Shown: positions 25,248 through 33,770, counted from the first letter of the stretch. The stretch: DNA of 45,019 nucleotides from Thaumasiovibrio sp043421945 (GCA_043421945.1 JBHOGO010000030.1:1-45019), one strand, 5' to 3'. The notes: generated by a model from the letters alone, not told the origin. Made by a program: numbers and translations.

Positions 25248-25628
25248 TTATAGGCTCTGAGTGAAAGTACGTGCGATAACGTCTTTTTGTTGTTCAACGG
25301 TTAGTGAGTTAAAACGCACTGCATAACCTGATACACGGATTGTTAGCTGAGGGTAGTTCTCTGGGTGAGCAACAGCGTCTTCTAGCGTTTCACGCTTAAG
25401 CACGTTAACGTTCAGGTGCTGACCACCTTCGATAGTTACTTTTGGTGATTCAACAGCGATTTCGCGATATTCGATGTCACCTAGGTCAGAAGTAGGTAGA
25501 ACTTGGTCTGCTTCGAAGCCAGACTCAGCAGCAACACAACGAGCTTCGTTGTTTTCACTGTCTAGCAACCAGATTGAATTAAGAAGTTCATCATTAGCTG
25601 CTTTAGTAATTTGAATGCCTGTGATCAT
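25248..25628 (-). CDS. grcA: Autonomous glycyl radical cofactor GrcA (YfiD)
   Basis: GrcA replaces the oxygen-damaged C-terminal part of pyruvate formate-lyase so that the enzyme regains activity after exposure to oxygen. The 126-residue protein is homologous to the PFL C-terminus. The radical glycine is Gly101 in RVSGYAVRFNSL, and the preceding NVNVLKRETLEDA matches the family. The promoter region has a perfect FNR box at 25716-25729 and a TATAAT at 25691-25686, so strong anaerobic induction is expected, as for E. coli yfiD. Convergent with thrC. Confidence 0.96.
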   Translation of the reverse strand: MITGIQITKAANDELLNSIWLLDSENNEARCVAAESGFEADQVLPTSDLGDIEYREIAVESPKVTIEGGQHLNVNVLKRETLEDAVAHPENYPQLTIRVSGYAVRFNSLTVEQQKDVIARTFTQSL

Positions 25629-25715
25629 GGTTGTTATCCTTATGAAGAAAATTTGAATTTTTATAAATCTTGTTGAGCTGGGTTTATTATATACCCATAC
25701 GAATCAAAATTGGTA

Positions 25716-25729
25716 TTGATTTAGATCAA
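25716..25729 (-). promoter_or_regulatory. grcA: Perfect FNR box of the grcA promoter
   Basis: TTGAT-TTAG-ATCAA is an exact match to the FNR consensus. Its centre is 32-34 bp upstream of a minus-strand -10 candidate (TATAAT at 25691-25686, or TATATA two bases upstream). That spacing fits class II FNR activation near -41.5. The remainder of 25629-25981 is AT-rich and must hold the nfo promoter too. Confidence 0.85.
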
Positions 25730-25981
25730 TTTACAACAAAAAACCTTTCTGGATGTGCGGCTGTTTTTTTGTTCTAAGTCAATAAAAGGCTTGTTTTAAG
25801 TGAGTGTTACTTATTTTTTACATTCTTTAAGTTGTTGTTTGCTCGTATTTAGCTAACGATAATGTGGTAAAATTACGACATTCCAGTAGCACAATAGCAA
25901 TGTGCTATTAGGGTTTATAGTGATTTCCTGCTCTCAACGAGTCGAGAATGATCTCGGAGAATTACAGTCAATGGAGAAGAG

Positions 25982-26827
25982 ATGAAGCTGATTGGTGCAC
26001 ATGTTTCTGCTGCTGGTGGGGTTTTTAATGCTCCAAAAAATGCAGAAAAAATTGGTGCGAATGCATTTGCATTGTTTACAAAAAACCAGCGTCAATGGGT
26101 AGCTAAGCCTTTGGAAGAAGAGGCTATTCGTGCTTTTAAACAAAATTGTGAGCTTAGTGGCTTTTCAGCTGACGCTATTTTACCTCATGATTCATACCTT
26201 ATTAACCTCGGGCACCCTGAACCTGAAGCGTTAGAAAAATCCCGTCGTGCTTTTGTTGATGAAATGCATCGCTGCCATCAGCTAGGGCTTCATTTATTGA
26301 ATTTCCACCCGGGAAGTCATCTAAAAAAGATCGATGAGCGTGCGTGCTTACTACGAATCGCTGAATCGATTAACCTTGCCCACCAAGAAGTTGAAGATGT
26401 CGTTGCAGTGATTGAAAATACAGCAGGGCAGGGGACGAACATGGGATGGCGCTTTGAAGAGCTCGCTGTCATTATTGAGCATGTGATTGATAAGAGTCGC
26501 ATTGGGGTTTGTATCGATACGGCACACACATTTGCTGCGGGTTATGATCTCTCGACAAAAGAAGCCTGCGAAGCAACGTTCGCAGAGTTCTCCGAGGTCG
26601 TCGGCTTTGAGTACTTGCGAGGAATGCACCTTAATGACTCTAAAACGGGGTTGGGAAGTCGTGTCGACCGACATCAGAGCTTGGGCGATGGTGAAATCGG
26701 CATTCACTGCTTCGAGTACATTATGGCCGATGAGCGGTTTGATAACATCCCACTGATTCTAGAAACCATCGACGATACTCGCTGGGCAGAAGAAATAGAG
26801 ATGCTGAGGCAGTTTGCTACCGCATAA
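25982..26827 (+). CDS. nfo: Endonuclease IV
   Basis: Nfo is a zinc-dependent AP endonuclease that cuts 5' of abasic sites in base-excision repair. The 281-residue protein has the TIM-barrel family motifs MKLIGAHVSAAGG, LLNFHPGSHL, AVIENTAGQGTNMG, IGVCIDTAHTFAAGYD, MHLNDSKTGLGSRVDRH and PLILETIDD, which supply the metal-binding His, Glu and Asp residues. GGAGAAGAG lies immediately upstream of the ATG. It shares the upstream region with grcA. Its product and Ung, encoded downstream, act in the same repair pathway, but 706 bp of mostly non-coding DNA separates the genes. Confidence 0.96.
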   Translation: MKLIGAHVSAAGGVFNAPKNAEKIGANAFALFTKNQRQWVAKPLEEEAIRAFKQNCELSGFSADAILPHDSYLINLGHPEPEALEKSRRAFVDEMHRCHQLGLHLLNFHPGSHLKKIDERACLLRIAESINLAHQEVEDVVAVIENTAGQGTNMGWRFEELAVIIEHVIDKSRIGVCIDTAHTFAAGYDLSTKEACEATFAEFSEVVGFEYLRGMHLNDSKTGLGSRVDRHQSLGDGEIGIHCFEYIMADERFDNIPLILETIDDTRWAEEIEMLRQFATA

Positions 26828-27034
26828 TGCACTATCATGTCGCAAATTGTCTCTAAAAGTAGGCATTAGCCCTATTCGAGGGGTTGGTGTTTTACCTAAG
26901 TTGTTGATATTTGGTTTTTTGTAAACTTGGCATCAAACTTTCATTAGTGAAGATACCTAAGTGATTTTCATCAGTCTCTTCACCGATTGACAGTGAATCG
27001 CGAGGGTTACATTACTTTAATAGGAGAGCTGATT

Positions 27035-27115
27035 ATGCCATATATTCCACAACCGAATCGCCATGTTCAAGGTCGAGGCCACTTTAGAACACCAACACCA
27101 CGCAAAGCGAAATGA
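27035..27115 (+). CDS. Possible 26-residue basic small protein
   Basis: An ORF of 26 codons starts MPYIPQPNRHVQG and ends RTPTPRKAK. It is rich in Pro, Arg, Lys and His and would be strongly basic with no membrane segment. The Shine-Dalgarno AGGAGAG sits seven to eight bases before the ATG, which is unusually good for a chance ORF. A long imperfect hairpin (GTGAAGA 26947-26953 with TCTTCAC 26977-26983, inner TGAT/ATCA) lies upstream. A 10-bp hairpin AGTGGGAATG/CATTCCCACT (27130-27166) begins 15 bases after the stop, without a T tract. I recognise no family. Conservation is untested. Confidence 0.45.
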   Translation: MPYIPQPNRHVQGRGHFRTPTPRKAK

Positions 27116-27129
27116 GATGAGAATCAACA

Positions 27130-27166
27130 AGTGGGAATGGCTATTACGCGACTGTTCATTCCCACT
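27130..27166 (+). repeat. 10-bp inverted repeat after the small ORF
   Basis: AGTGGGAATG (27130-27139) and CATTCCCACT (27157-27166) are perfectly complementary around a 17-nt loop. Lack of a U tract argues against a strong intrinsic terminator; it could be an mRNA 3' structure. The following 27167-27400 is strongly pyrimidine-rich on the plus strand and holds no gene I can support. Confidence 0.5.
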
Positions 27167-27403
27167 ATTGATAACACTCTAACATTACTGACTTCTGCCA
27201 TAAATTGACCGCCTCCCACCTTTATATCTTTATCTCCTTTTCACTTTAATCCTGACTTACCTGCTAACGGCTCGATCTCGTACTTCCGCTTACTTCAGCG
27301 GCGCACTTGTTTTTAATTTCTCCTTTTCTCCTTGAACCTAATACCACTCTCGCCTCTGTAAACGATATGAGGTAACACTTTTCAGCCATCAAGCGATATT
27401 GGG

Positions 27404-27409
27404 TATAAT
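27404..27409 (+). promoter_or_regulatory. ung: Candidate -10 element of the ung promoter
   Basis: An exact TATAAT lies 124 bp upstream of the ung ATG. The -35 candidate 17 bp upstream (TTCAGC at 27381-27386) is poor. Transcription from here would give a leader of about 115 nt containing CGGTATAT (27436-27443) complementary to ATATACCG (27491-27498). Confidence 0.4.
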
Positions 27410-27533
27410 GTCCGTCGCATGCTGCGAAAATTAAGCGGTATATGAAGTCATCAAAGCGGCAGAGGTTATCCTTTTGGGGATCGACGTTAGATATACCGGA
27501 CTTTGGTTAGTTAATAAATGAGTAGGTACAGAG

Positions 27534-28223
27534 ATGAAAACGTGGCAAGAAGCACTCTCAGCAGAGAAAACTAAGCCCTATTTTGGTGAGATGCTCGAAA
27601 TGATCGCACAAGATCGTGAGTCGGGGACGGTTATCTATCCTGCTGATGAGGATGTATTTAGTGCGTTTGACGATACGCCTTTGAGTGATGTGAAAGTCGT
27701 GATTCTCGGTCAAGACCCTTATCATGGTCCAGGGCAGGCACATGGTCTGTGTTTCTCTGTATTACCCGGTGTTAAAGTGCCACCATCGCTAGTGAATATG
27801 TATAAAGAGCTGGTGGAAGATATTGAGGGCTTTGAAACGCCCAATCATGGTTATTTGAGAAGCTGGGCGCAGCAAGGTGTCTTGATGCTCAATACGGTAT
27901 TGACTGTCGAGCAGGGTAAAGCGCACTCTCACTCTAAGTTGGGCTGGGAGCAATTTACTGATGCCGTTATTGCGACGGTGAACGAGGAGTGTGAAGGGGT
28001 TGTCTTTATTCTCTGGGGAGCGCACGCGAAGAAGAAAGGGCGTAAGATTGACCTTCATCGTCATCATGTCCTATCGGGCCCACATCCTTCTCCTCTCTCT
28101 GCCTATCGAGGTTTCTTTGGTTCAAAACCTTTTTCGCAAACGAATGACCTACTGCATTCGATGGGAAAAAAGGCGATCGATTGGCAACCTAAACTTGATC
28201 AACCTATCAAAGAGGCAAACTAA
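27534..28223 (+). CDS. ung: Uracil-DNA glycosylase
   Basis: Ung is a family 1 UDG that removes uracil from DNA after cytosine deamination or dUMP misincorporation. The 229-residue protein contains the water-activating motif GQDPYHGPGQAHGL with Asp61, the uracil-binding VLMLNTVLTVE, the histidine loop HPSPLSAYRGFFG and the closing C-terminal IDWQ. The length equals E. coli Ung. ATG 27534 is preceded by a modest purine stretch (GTACAGAG). It is a monocistronic plus-strand gene with no obvious terminator before the next ORF. Confidence 0.97.
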   Translation: MKTWQEALSAEKTKPYFGEMLEMIAQDRESGTVIYPADEDVFSAFDDTPLSDVKVVILGQDPYHGPGQAHGLCFSVLPGVKVPPSLVNMYKELVEDIEGFETPNHGYLRSWAQQGVLMLNTVLTVEQGKAHSHSKLGWEQFTDAVIATVNEECEGVVFILWGAHAKKKGRKIDLHRHHVLSGPHPSPLSAYRGFFGSKPFSQTNDLLHSMGKKAIDWQPKLDQPIKEAN

Positions 28224-28363
28224 TTGGTGAGACACCCACTTTACTGATTTAGCTCAATTTCTGAACTCTACTTCCTTCTTTACACTGAGGGTTGCCACCT
28301 CACACGCTGCATATGCCATTTTAGGATGGTGCAGCATAAAGACATGGAAATTAAGGAGGATGC

Positions 28364-28900
28364 ATGCTGAAAAGTATTCATCAAGAGCATGGTCAGATGG
28401 CGCGTTTGCTTCGTTTGCTTAAGGAAAAGCTACGTATTATCGAGAGTGGAGAGCGCGAAGTTGAGTACCCATTGATCAAAGTGGTCGTTGATTACTTACA
28501 AACACGAGCGGATAAATACCACCATCCCAAAGAAGATATTCTTTATGGGTACTTTAAATCTCATTACCCTCAAGCAGCGCAAGATATTGATGATTTAGAG
28601 AAAGAGCACGAAGAGTTAGCAAAGCTCACCGAGCAGTTCTCAGATACGTTATCGATGATCTTGATGGACGCTGTTATCCCACTGGATATGCTCAAAGAGA
28701 GCTTAACGGAGTTTGTTGATCGTCAACAGGCTCATTTAGAGTTTGAAGAGAGCCATGTGCTACCCGCCATTCAGAAGTCATTTACAGAGGCTGATTGGAT
28801 TGAGATTAATGGACAGTGGCAAGATGAGCAGCCAGATCCGTTGTTTGGTGAGCGTGTTGAAAAACGTTATGAAGTGTTGGCTAAGCGATTGGCGATGTAA
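28364..28900 (+). CDS. Hemerythrin HHE domain protein
   Basis: The 178-residue all-helical protein carries the hemerythrin-like HHE pattern. Likely metal ligands are in SIHQEHGQM, KYHHPKEDILYGYF, DLEKEHEELAK and QQAHLEFEESHVLPAIQ. Proteins of this type bind a di-iron centre and are linked to oxygen or nitric-oxide sensing or iron-sulfur repair; no specific role can be assigned here. AAGGAGG lies upstream of the ATG at 28364. The last 35 residues (DPLFGERVEKRYEVL) appear in other gammaproteobacterial members, from memory. The terminator at 29033-29064 follows at some distance. It is cytosolic, with no signal peptide. Confidence 0.82.
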   Translation: MLKSIHQEHGQMARLLRLLKEKLRIIESGEREVEYPLIKVVVDYLQTRADKYHHPKEDILYGYFKSHYPQAAQDIDDLEKEHEELAKLTEQFSDTLSMILMDAVIPLDMLKESLTEFVDRQQAHLEFEESHVLPAIQKSFTEADWIEINGQWQDEQPDPLFGERVEKRYEVLAKRLAM

Positions 28901-29032
28901 GTCGCTAGAGGTGAAGTCATACTTTCAAAGTCGCTATCAGTGGCATATGACGCCATACAGCGATGTGGTGTGATGCATCAGTGAGTCGAGCTAACGTGAG
29001 CGCTGATTTTCTCGTAGAGTGATATAAAAAAT

Positions 29033-29064
29033 AAACGCGGTAAATCGTTAATTACCGCGTTTTT
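29033..29064 (+). terminator. Intrinsic terminator
   Basis: AAACGCGGTAA (29033-29043), 8-nt loop, TTACCGCGTTT (29052-29062), T run to 29064. It ends the hemerythrin-like transcript and, through the A-rich left flank, could also stop the convergent DUF3545 gene. Confidence 0.85.
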
Positions 29065-29159
29065 CTATTACCTTTGCCGGAGCACTCTCCGGTGGCTTGG
29101 TTTAAGTACTGTATCAACAACTCGGTATCGAGATGATGTGAGTACGCCATTTTGCTAAA

Positions 29160-29342
29160 TTAAATATCGACGTCATCAAATGACAAATCACCAAACTGGT
29201 CGATGTCCATTAGCTCCTTACGTAAGCGTTGTTTATCCTTAAGTGCTTCAATTTCACGCCACTTGCGTTTTTGCGGCTTACTGCGTGCCGCACGCTGTGG
29301 GCGTTCCACTGGAGCGTATTCATCAAAAGCGAAGCTATCCAT
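29160..29342 (-). CDS. DUF3545 family small protein
   Basis: This 60-residue protein matches the DUF3545 family of vibrios and relatives as I recall it: an acidic start, then the conserved basic core KPQKRKWREIEALKDKQRLRKEL and an acidic tail ending DDVDI. It is highly charged, probably helical, and has no signal or membrane segment. Its function is unknown. I choose ATG 29342, which has AGAGG five bases upstream; a GTG at 29348 is the alternative. It lies between convergent and divergent neighbours and is probably monocistronic. Confidence 0.75.
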   Translation of the reverse strand: MDSFAFDEYAPVERPQRAARSKPQKRKWREIEALKDKQRLRKELMDIDQFGDLSFDDVDI

Positions 29343-29556
29343 AGGCACCTCTTCTTACGTGTTGAGTCAATGATTTAATATCAAAACAACTTCAAAATAA
29401 AATTGACATGTTTCACATATGTTGCGAGAGGATGAAATATTTACGTTTAACCCTATTGAGATCACACTACGACCATTATTGTGGTTGTTCGGTGTCCCTG
29501 CTTCCATTCATAGTGCAAATCGCATTATGATGAAGTAAGTCATTAGAAGGAGTCGA

Positions 29557-31050
29557 GTGTTGGCATCGTATATCAGTTTTTTTAAAGACCTCTTATGGGG
29601 ATCGGTGCTTATTTATCTTTTACTTGGCGCTGGGTTCTATTTTTCTTGGAGGCTGAATTTTTTACAGTTCCGCCGTTTTGGTCACCTTTTTCGTGTGATG
29701 CGTCAGAGCCGCAAAAAAACGAATCAGGGGCTTTCTCCCTTCCAAGCATTGTGTACTGGATTAGCTGCTAGGGTTGGTACGGGCAACATGGCAGGTGTCG
29801 CTATTGCGTTGACACTTGGTGGGCCGGGAGCGATTTTTTGGATGTGGCTAATTGCTATGTTCGGGATGGCAACGGCCTTTGCAGAGAGTAGTCTCGCACA
29901 GCTCTATAAAACCAGAGATCAACAGGGGCTCTTTCGTGGTGGTCCAGCGTATTACATGGAGCGGGGCTTGGGCATGCGCTGGTTGGGAATTCTGTTCTCG
30001 ATACTGCTTATTCTTTCGTTTGGCTTAGTGTTTAACGCCGTACAAGCAAATGCCATTTCTACTGCACTCTATTTTGCATTTGGTTGGTCAAATCATTGGG
30101 TGGCCTTGATATTGGTTGCGTGTGCCTCTTTAGTCATCTTTGGTGGTATCAAAGCGATTGCGCGCACGGCAGAGTTAGTTATTCCTATTATGGCGGTCGC
30201 ATATTTAGGGATAGCGTTATGGATTACCGTCACCCATTTAAGTGAAGTACCTCAGGTGCTTAGCCTCATTGTAAGCAGCGCGTTTGGGCTTAATGAGGCT
30301 GCTTCCGGAGCGATGGGGTATACCATTGCACAGGGGGTCATCAATGGCTTACAGAGAGGATTATTTTCAAATGAAGCAGGGATGGGATCAGCCCCCAATG
30401 TCGCCGCTTCTGCCGATCCTTATCCACCTCACCCTGCCTCCCAGGGCTATGTCCAAATGCTTGGCGTTTTCATTGATACTATCGTGATTTGCTCGGCAAC
30501 CGTTGCCATCATTCTTCTTTCAGGGGAGTTTGTGCCGGGTGGTGAAGTGTCTGGCATTGAGTTAACACAGCGTGCGTTGAGTGCGGAAGTCGGTAGTTGG
30601 GGAGCGATCTTTGTTGCCATTGCAATTCTCTTTTTTGCTTTCACCTCGATCATTGCTAATTATGCTTATGCAGAAACAAACTTTTTGTTTCTGGGGAAAG
30701 AGCGAAGAATCACGCTTATATTACTGCGAGTAGGTGTACTTGGCATGGTGTGGTTCGGGTCGATGAGCTCTTTACCAACCGTTTGGACATTGGCGGATGC
30801 ATCAATGGGGTTGATGGCGATTGTGAACCTATTAGCGTTATTCCTACTGTCTGGTACGGTTGTGAAGCTATCCAATGATTATTGGGCTCAACACTCTCGC
30901 GGTAAAGTACCCTATTTCGATCCCAAAACGTACCCAGAGCTTTATGGGCAACTGGATGAATCCGTGTGGGGAAGTGAACGCCGCTCTGCAACGATGAGTA
31001 ATGAGCAAGAGATAGAGCCAGTGAGAGGCCGAGGGGTAGATAAGGGCTAG
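29557..31050 (+). CDS. Sodium:alanine/glycine symporter (AGCS family)
   Basis: The 497-residue integral membrane protein has about ten to eleven hydrophobic helices. It carries the AGCS signature GLAARVGTGNMAGVAIALTLGGPGAIFWMW near residue 68, plus FRGGPAYYMERGL and GLFSNEAGMGSAPNVAASAD, which lines the substrate/sodium path. It imports small neutral amino acids (alanine, glycine, possibly glutamine) with sodium, fitting a marine organism. The frame opens with GTG 29557 five bases after AGAAGGAG; TTG 29560 is an alternative. Substrate is not predictable from sequence alone, so I give no symbol. The upstream 29349-29556 contains its promoter. Confidence 0.92.
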   Translation: MLASYISFFKDLLWGSVLIYLLLGAGFYFSWRLNFLQFRRFGHLFRVMRQSRKKTNQGLSPFQALCTGLAARVGTGNMAGVAIALTLGGPGAIFWMWLIAMFGMATAFAESSLAQLYKTRDQQGLFRGGPAYYMERGLGMRWLGILFSILLILSFGLVFNAVQANAISTALYFAFGWSNHWVALILVACASLVIFGGIKAIARTAELVIPIMAVAYLGIALWITVTHLSEVPQVLSLIVSSAFGLNEAASGAMGYTIAQGVINGLQRGLFSNEAGMGSAPNVAASADPYPPHPASQGYVQMLGVFIDTIVICSATVAIILLSGEFVPGGEVSGIELTQRALSAEVGSWGAIFVAIAILFFAFTSIIANYAYAETNFLFLGKERRITLILLRVGVLGMVWFGSMSSLPTVWTLADASMGLMAIVNLLALFLLSGTVVKLSNDYWAQHSRGKVPYFDPKTYPELYGQLDESVWGSERRSATMSNEQEIEPVRGRGVDKG

Positions 31051-31152
31051 ATAGAAAAAGGCGATAGCAGTGATAGAAAATAGCTGCTGGGTTTTTCTCG
31101 GTGTTGTTGTTAGTCTGTAACGATAACAATAGCGACAAGTAAGGAAGATTAC

Positions 31153-31932
31153 ATGCTCATGGTCGTCTCGCCAGCAAAGACGCTGGACTATACATCGCCG
31201 CTCGCGACGGAAACGGCAACACAGCCAGAATTTATTCCACAATCTGCTGAGTTAATTGACGTTTGCCGTACATTAACTCCAGTGGATATTTCGAGTTTGA
31301 TGAAGGTCAGTGACAAGATTGCGGGGCTAAATGCTGCCCGGTTTGCGGATTGGTCAACGACTTTTAACGCTGATAATGCTCGTCAAGCGATTCTTGCCTT
31401 CAAAGGTGATGTATACACTGGGTTGGCAGCAGAGACACTCACAGAAGATGACTTTCAATGGGCACAAGCCAATCTAAGAATTTTATCGGGTCTTTATGGC
31501 TTGCTAAAACCCCTCGATCTTATGCAGCCCTACCGTTTAGAAATGGGGACAAAGTTGGGTAATGCGAAAGGCACTAATTTGTACCAATTCTGGGGAACAG
31601 CGTTGAGTGAAAAGCTTAATTCTGTCTTTGCTGAGAAAGGTGAATCGTCACCGGTGCTGTTGAACCTCGCATCGAATGAGTACTTCAAGGCCGTTAAGCC
31701 CAAAGTACTGGATGCGAAAGTGATTACCCCAGTATTCAAAGACTGTAAAAATGGTCAGTACAAGATCATTAGTTTTTACGCTAAAAAGGCGCGTGGTTTG
31801 ATGGTCCGTTATGTCATCGATAATCGTATTGAAGCGCCTGAAGCCATTAAGGACTTTGATGTCGCGGGGTATTACTTCTCAGAAGAGGAGTCGACTGCGA
31901 CGGAGTGGGTGTTTAAACGTGAAGAGCAGTAA
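31153..31932 (+). CDS. yaaA: Peroxide stress protein YaaA
   Basis: YaaA (UPF0246/DUF328) limits intracellular unincorporated iron and so protects DNA and proteins during hydrogen peroxide stress; its biochemical activity resembles DNA binding in structural work. The 259-residue protein has the family marks MVVSPAKTLDY, LSGLYGLLKPLDLMQPYRLEMGT, NLASNEYFKAV and KKARGLMVRYVI. The ATG at 31153 follows AAGGAAGA; a second ATG two codons later is also possible. It ends at a strong bidirectional terminator shared with panC. Confidence 0.95.
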   Translation: MLMVVSPAKTLDYTSPLATETATQPEFIPQSAELIDVCRTLTPVDISSLMKVSDKIAGLNAARFADWSTTFNADNARQAILAFKGDVYTGLAAETLTEDDFQWAQANLRILSGLYGLLKPLDLMQPYRLEMGTKLGNAKGTNLYQFWGTALSEKLNSVFAEKGESSPVLLNLASNEYFKAVKPKVLDAKVITPVFKDCKNGQYKIISFYAKKARGLMVRYVIDNRIEAPEAIKDFDVAGYYFSEEESTATEWVFKREEQ

Positions 31933-31964
31933 AGCGGTATGTAAAGCGAAAACCTCTACTTAAA

Positions 31965-32004
31965 ACAATGCCCCGCTTAATCTTAAGCGGGGCATTGTCG
32001 TTTT
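31965..32004. terminator. Strong bidirectional terminator between yaaA and panC
   Basis: ACAATGCCCCGCTTAA (31965-31980) is perfectly complementary to TTAAGCGGGGCATTGT (31983-31998), a 16-bp palindrome. T tracts lie on both sides (TTTT at 32001-32004; AAAA at 31962-31965 read as T on the minus strand). Confidence 0.92.
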
Positions 32005-32045
32005 ATTACTTAGACGAAATGATGATTGTCTGTCGTTGTAATACG

Positions 32046-32942
32046 TTATTCGCTCGTGTCTTCTGGTGCTGAGGCTTCTTTCTCTTTCGGCTCAGGAAGA
32101 TCGACAACCTGATTATCAATAAGGCGTGCTTTACCTAAGAAAGCTGCCATTAGAATAACGACTTGTGTTGTTTTCTCATCGATAGTACCGAGTGTGCGGG
32201 CATCAACGAGATCAACTTGATCAGGTTCGAGGCCTGCAGCACGAAGTTGATCTTTGCTATCCAGAACGAGATCGGCGTAATCAGTGCGTCCGCCGCGAAT
32301 TTGGCTACTTGTCCAGCGCATTGTCTTCGACAGAACAGGGGCGCGTTGACGTTCATCGACGGTGAGATAGCCATTACGAGAGCTCATGGCAACGCCATCC
32401 ATCTCACGAACGGTTGGTACACCGATGATGGTGATATCCATTGCCATGTCGATTACCATCTGGCGGATCAGCGCAAGCTGTTGGAAGTCTTTTTCGCCGA
32501 AGCATGCGACATCAGGAGTCACGATATTAAACAGCTTTGATACCACAGTCGCAACGCCTTTGAAGTGTCCAGGGCGAGCAGCACCTTCTAAAATACGTCC
32601 CAGTGTTGGTACTTCGACAAAGGTTTGTTTATCGAGGCCATCCGGGTACATGATTTCAGGGGTAGGCGTAAAGACAAGTTCAACATTTTCATGAGTGAGC
32701 TTAGTCAGATCATTATCGAGTGTACGTGGGTACGCTTCGAGATCATCGCTCTTGTCGAATTGCATCGGGTTAACGAAAATACTCACCACGACGGCATCGG
32801 CATGCTCACGCGCAGCTTTTACGAGCGCAAGATGACCTTCATGGAGGTTACCCATCGTTGGCACAAACGCGATACGTTTACCTTCTTGCTTTAATAATTT
32901 AACTTGTTCGCGCAGAGATGCGATATCAGAACATGTTTGCAT
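32046..32942 (-). CDS. panC: Pantothenate synthetase
   Basis: PanC joins pantoate and beta-alanine with ATP to make pantothenate, the last step before the CoA pathway. The 298-residue protein has the HIGH-type motif MGNLHEGHLAL, IFVNPMQFDKSDDL, the ATP-loop region GVATVVSKLFN, ACFGEKDFQQL and the KMSKS-like SSRNGYL. Residues after about 280 (EKEASAPEDTSE) form an acidic tail beyond the E. coli length of 283. It begins 12 bp after panB with AAGGAT upstream and ends the minus-strand sfsA-to-panC run. Confidence 0.96.
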   Translation of the reverse strand: MQTCSDIASLREQVKLLKQEGKRIAFVPTMGNLHEGHLALVKAAREHADAVVVSIFVNPMQFDKSDDLEAYPRTLDNDLTKLTHENVELVFTPTPEIMYPDGLDKQTFVEVPTLGRILEGAARPGHFKGVATVVSKLFNIVTPDVACFGEKDFQQLALIRQMVIDMAMDITIIGVPTVREMDGVAMSSRNGYLTVDERQRAPVLSKTMRWTSSQIRGGRTDYADLVLDSKDQLRAAGLEPDQVDLVDARTLGTIDEKTTQVVILMAAFLGKARLIDNQVVDLPEPKEKEASAPEDTSE

Positions 32943-32954
32943 CGTGCATCCTTA

Positions 32955-33746
32955 TTAAAAAGTATGTTCAGAACCCGGGAAGCTACCCTGTTCAACTTCG
33001 TCGAGGTAGAGGCGAACTGCCGAACGTAAATCGCCCGTCTCATTGAGATAGTTTTTAGAAAAACGAGGTATGTAATTCGCTGATATACCAAACATATCAT
33101 GCATAACCAAGATCTGACCATCAGTTTTATTGCCTGCGCCAATGCCAATAACAGGCACCTCTACCGCCAGAGTGATTCGCTCTGCTAGATCACCAGGTAC
33201 GCATTCCAATAAGATAATTTGCGCGCCTGATTTTGCCAGTAGAATCGCATCTTTCACCATTTGGTCTGCAGCATCTTGATCGCGACCTTGTACTTTGTAG
33301 CCACCGAAGATATTAACCGACTGAGGGGTTAAACCTAAGTGAGCACAAACAGGGACAGCGCGTTCAGTGAGCATTTTGATGGTATCCGCTAAGAAAGCGC
33401 CGCCTTCTAACTTCACCATGTTTGCACCTGCTTTCATCAGCGTTGCCGCATTTTGGCATGCTTGTTCTGGTGTGGCATAGCTCATGAATGGCATATCTGT
33501 CATTAGTAGCGACTGAGTGTTACCAGAGCGTACACTGCGTGTATGATATGCAAGTTCATCAACACTGACATCGAGTGTATCTGCTTTCCCTTGCAGCACC
33601 ATGCCAAGTGAATCACCGACGAGAAGAACAGGCATTTCTTGTTCTTCGAAGAGCTTAGAAAAACTAGCGTCATAAGCGGTGACTGAAGCAAATTTACGGC
33701 CTTCTTTTTTCCACGCAAGAAGGTCGTTGATGGTAATCTTTTTCAT
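32955..33746 (-). CDS. panB: 3-methyl-2-oxobutanoate hydroxymethyltransferase
   Basis: PanB transfers a hydroxymethyl group from methylene-tetrahydrofolate to ketoisovalerate, giving ketopantoate for pantothenate synthesis. The 263-residue protein starts MKKITINDLLAWKKEG, matching E. coli. Magnesium and substrate motifs are LLVGDSLGMVLQG, GGAFLADTI, AHLGLTPQSVN and GIGAGNKTDGQILVMHDM. I choose ATG 33746 with GGGAGA six bases upstream; the longer frame beginning with TTG at 33758 would translate that ribosome site. It lies 24 bp after folK and 12 bp before panC, linking folate and pantothenate synthesis in one operon. Confidence 0.96.
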   Translation of the reverse strand: MKKITINDLLAWKKEGRKFASVTAYDASFSKLFEEQEMPVLLVGDSLGMVLQGKADTLDVSVDELAYHTRSVRSGNTQSLLMTDMPFMSYATPEQACQNAATLMKAGANMVKLEGGAFLADTIKMLTERAVPVCAHLGLTPQSVNIFGGYKVQGRDQDAADQMVKDAILLAKSGAQIILLECVPGDLAERITLAVEVPVIGIGAGNKTDGQILVMHDMFGISANYIPRFSKNYLNETGDLRSAVRLYLDEVEQGSFPGSEHTF

Positions 33747-33770
33747 TTTATCTCCCAAAGCCTGAAGTGA

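Noticed and set aside
27120..27201. A 25-codon minus-strand ORF starting MAEVSNVRV after GGGAGG
   Set aside because: It runs through the hairpin following the small plus-strand ORF, its spacing from GGGAGG is about ten bases, and there is no supporting feature.
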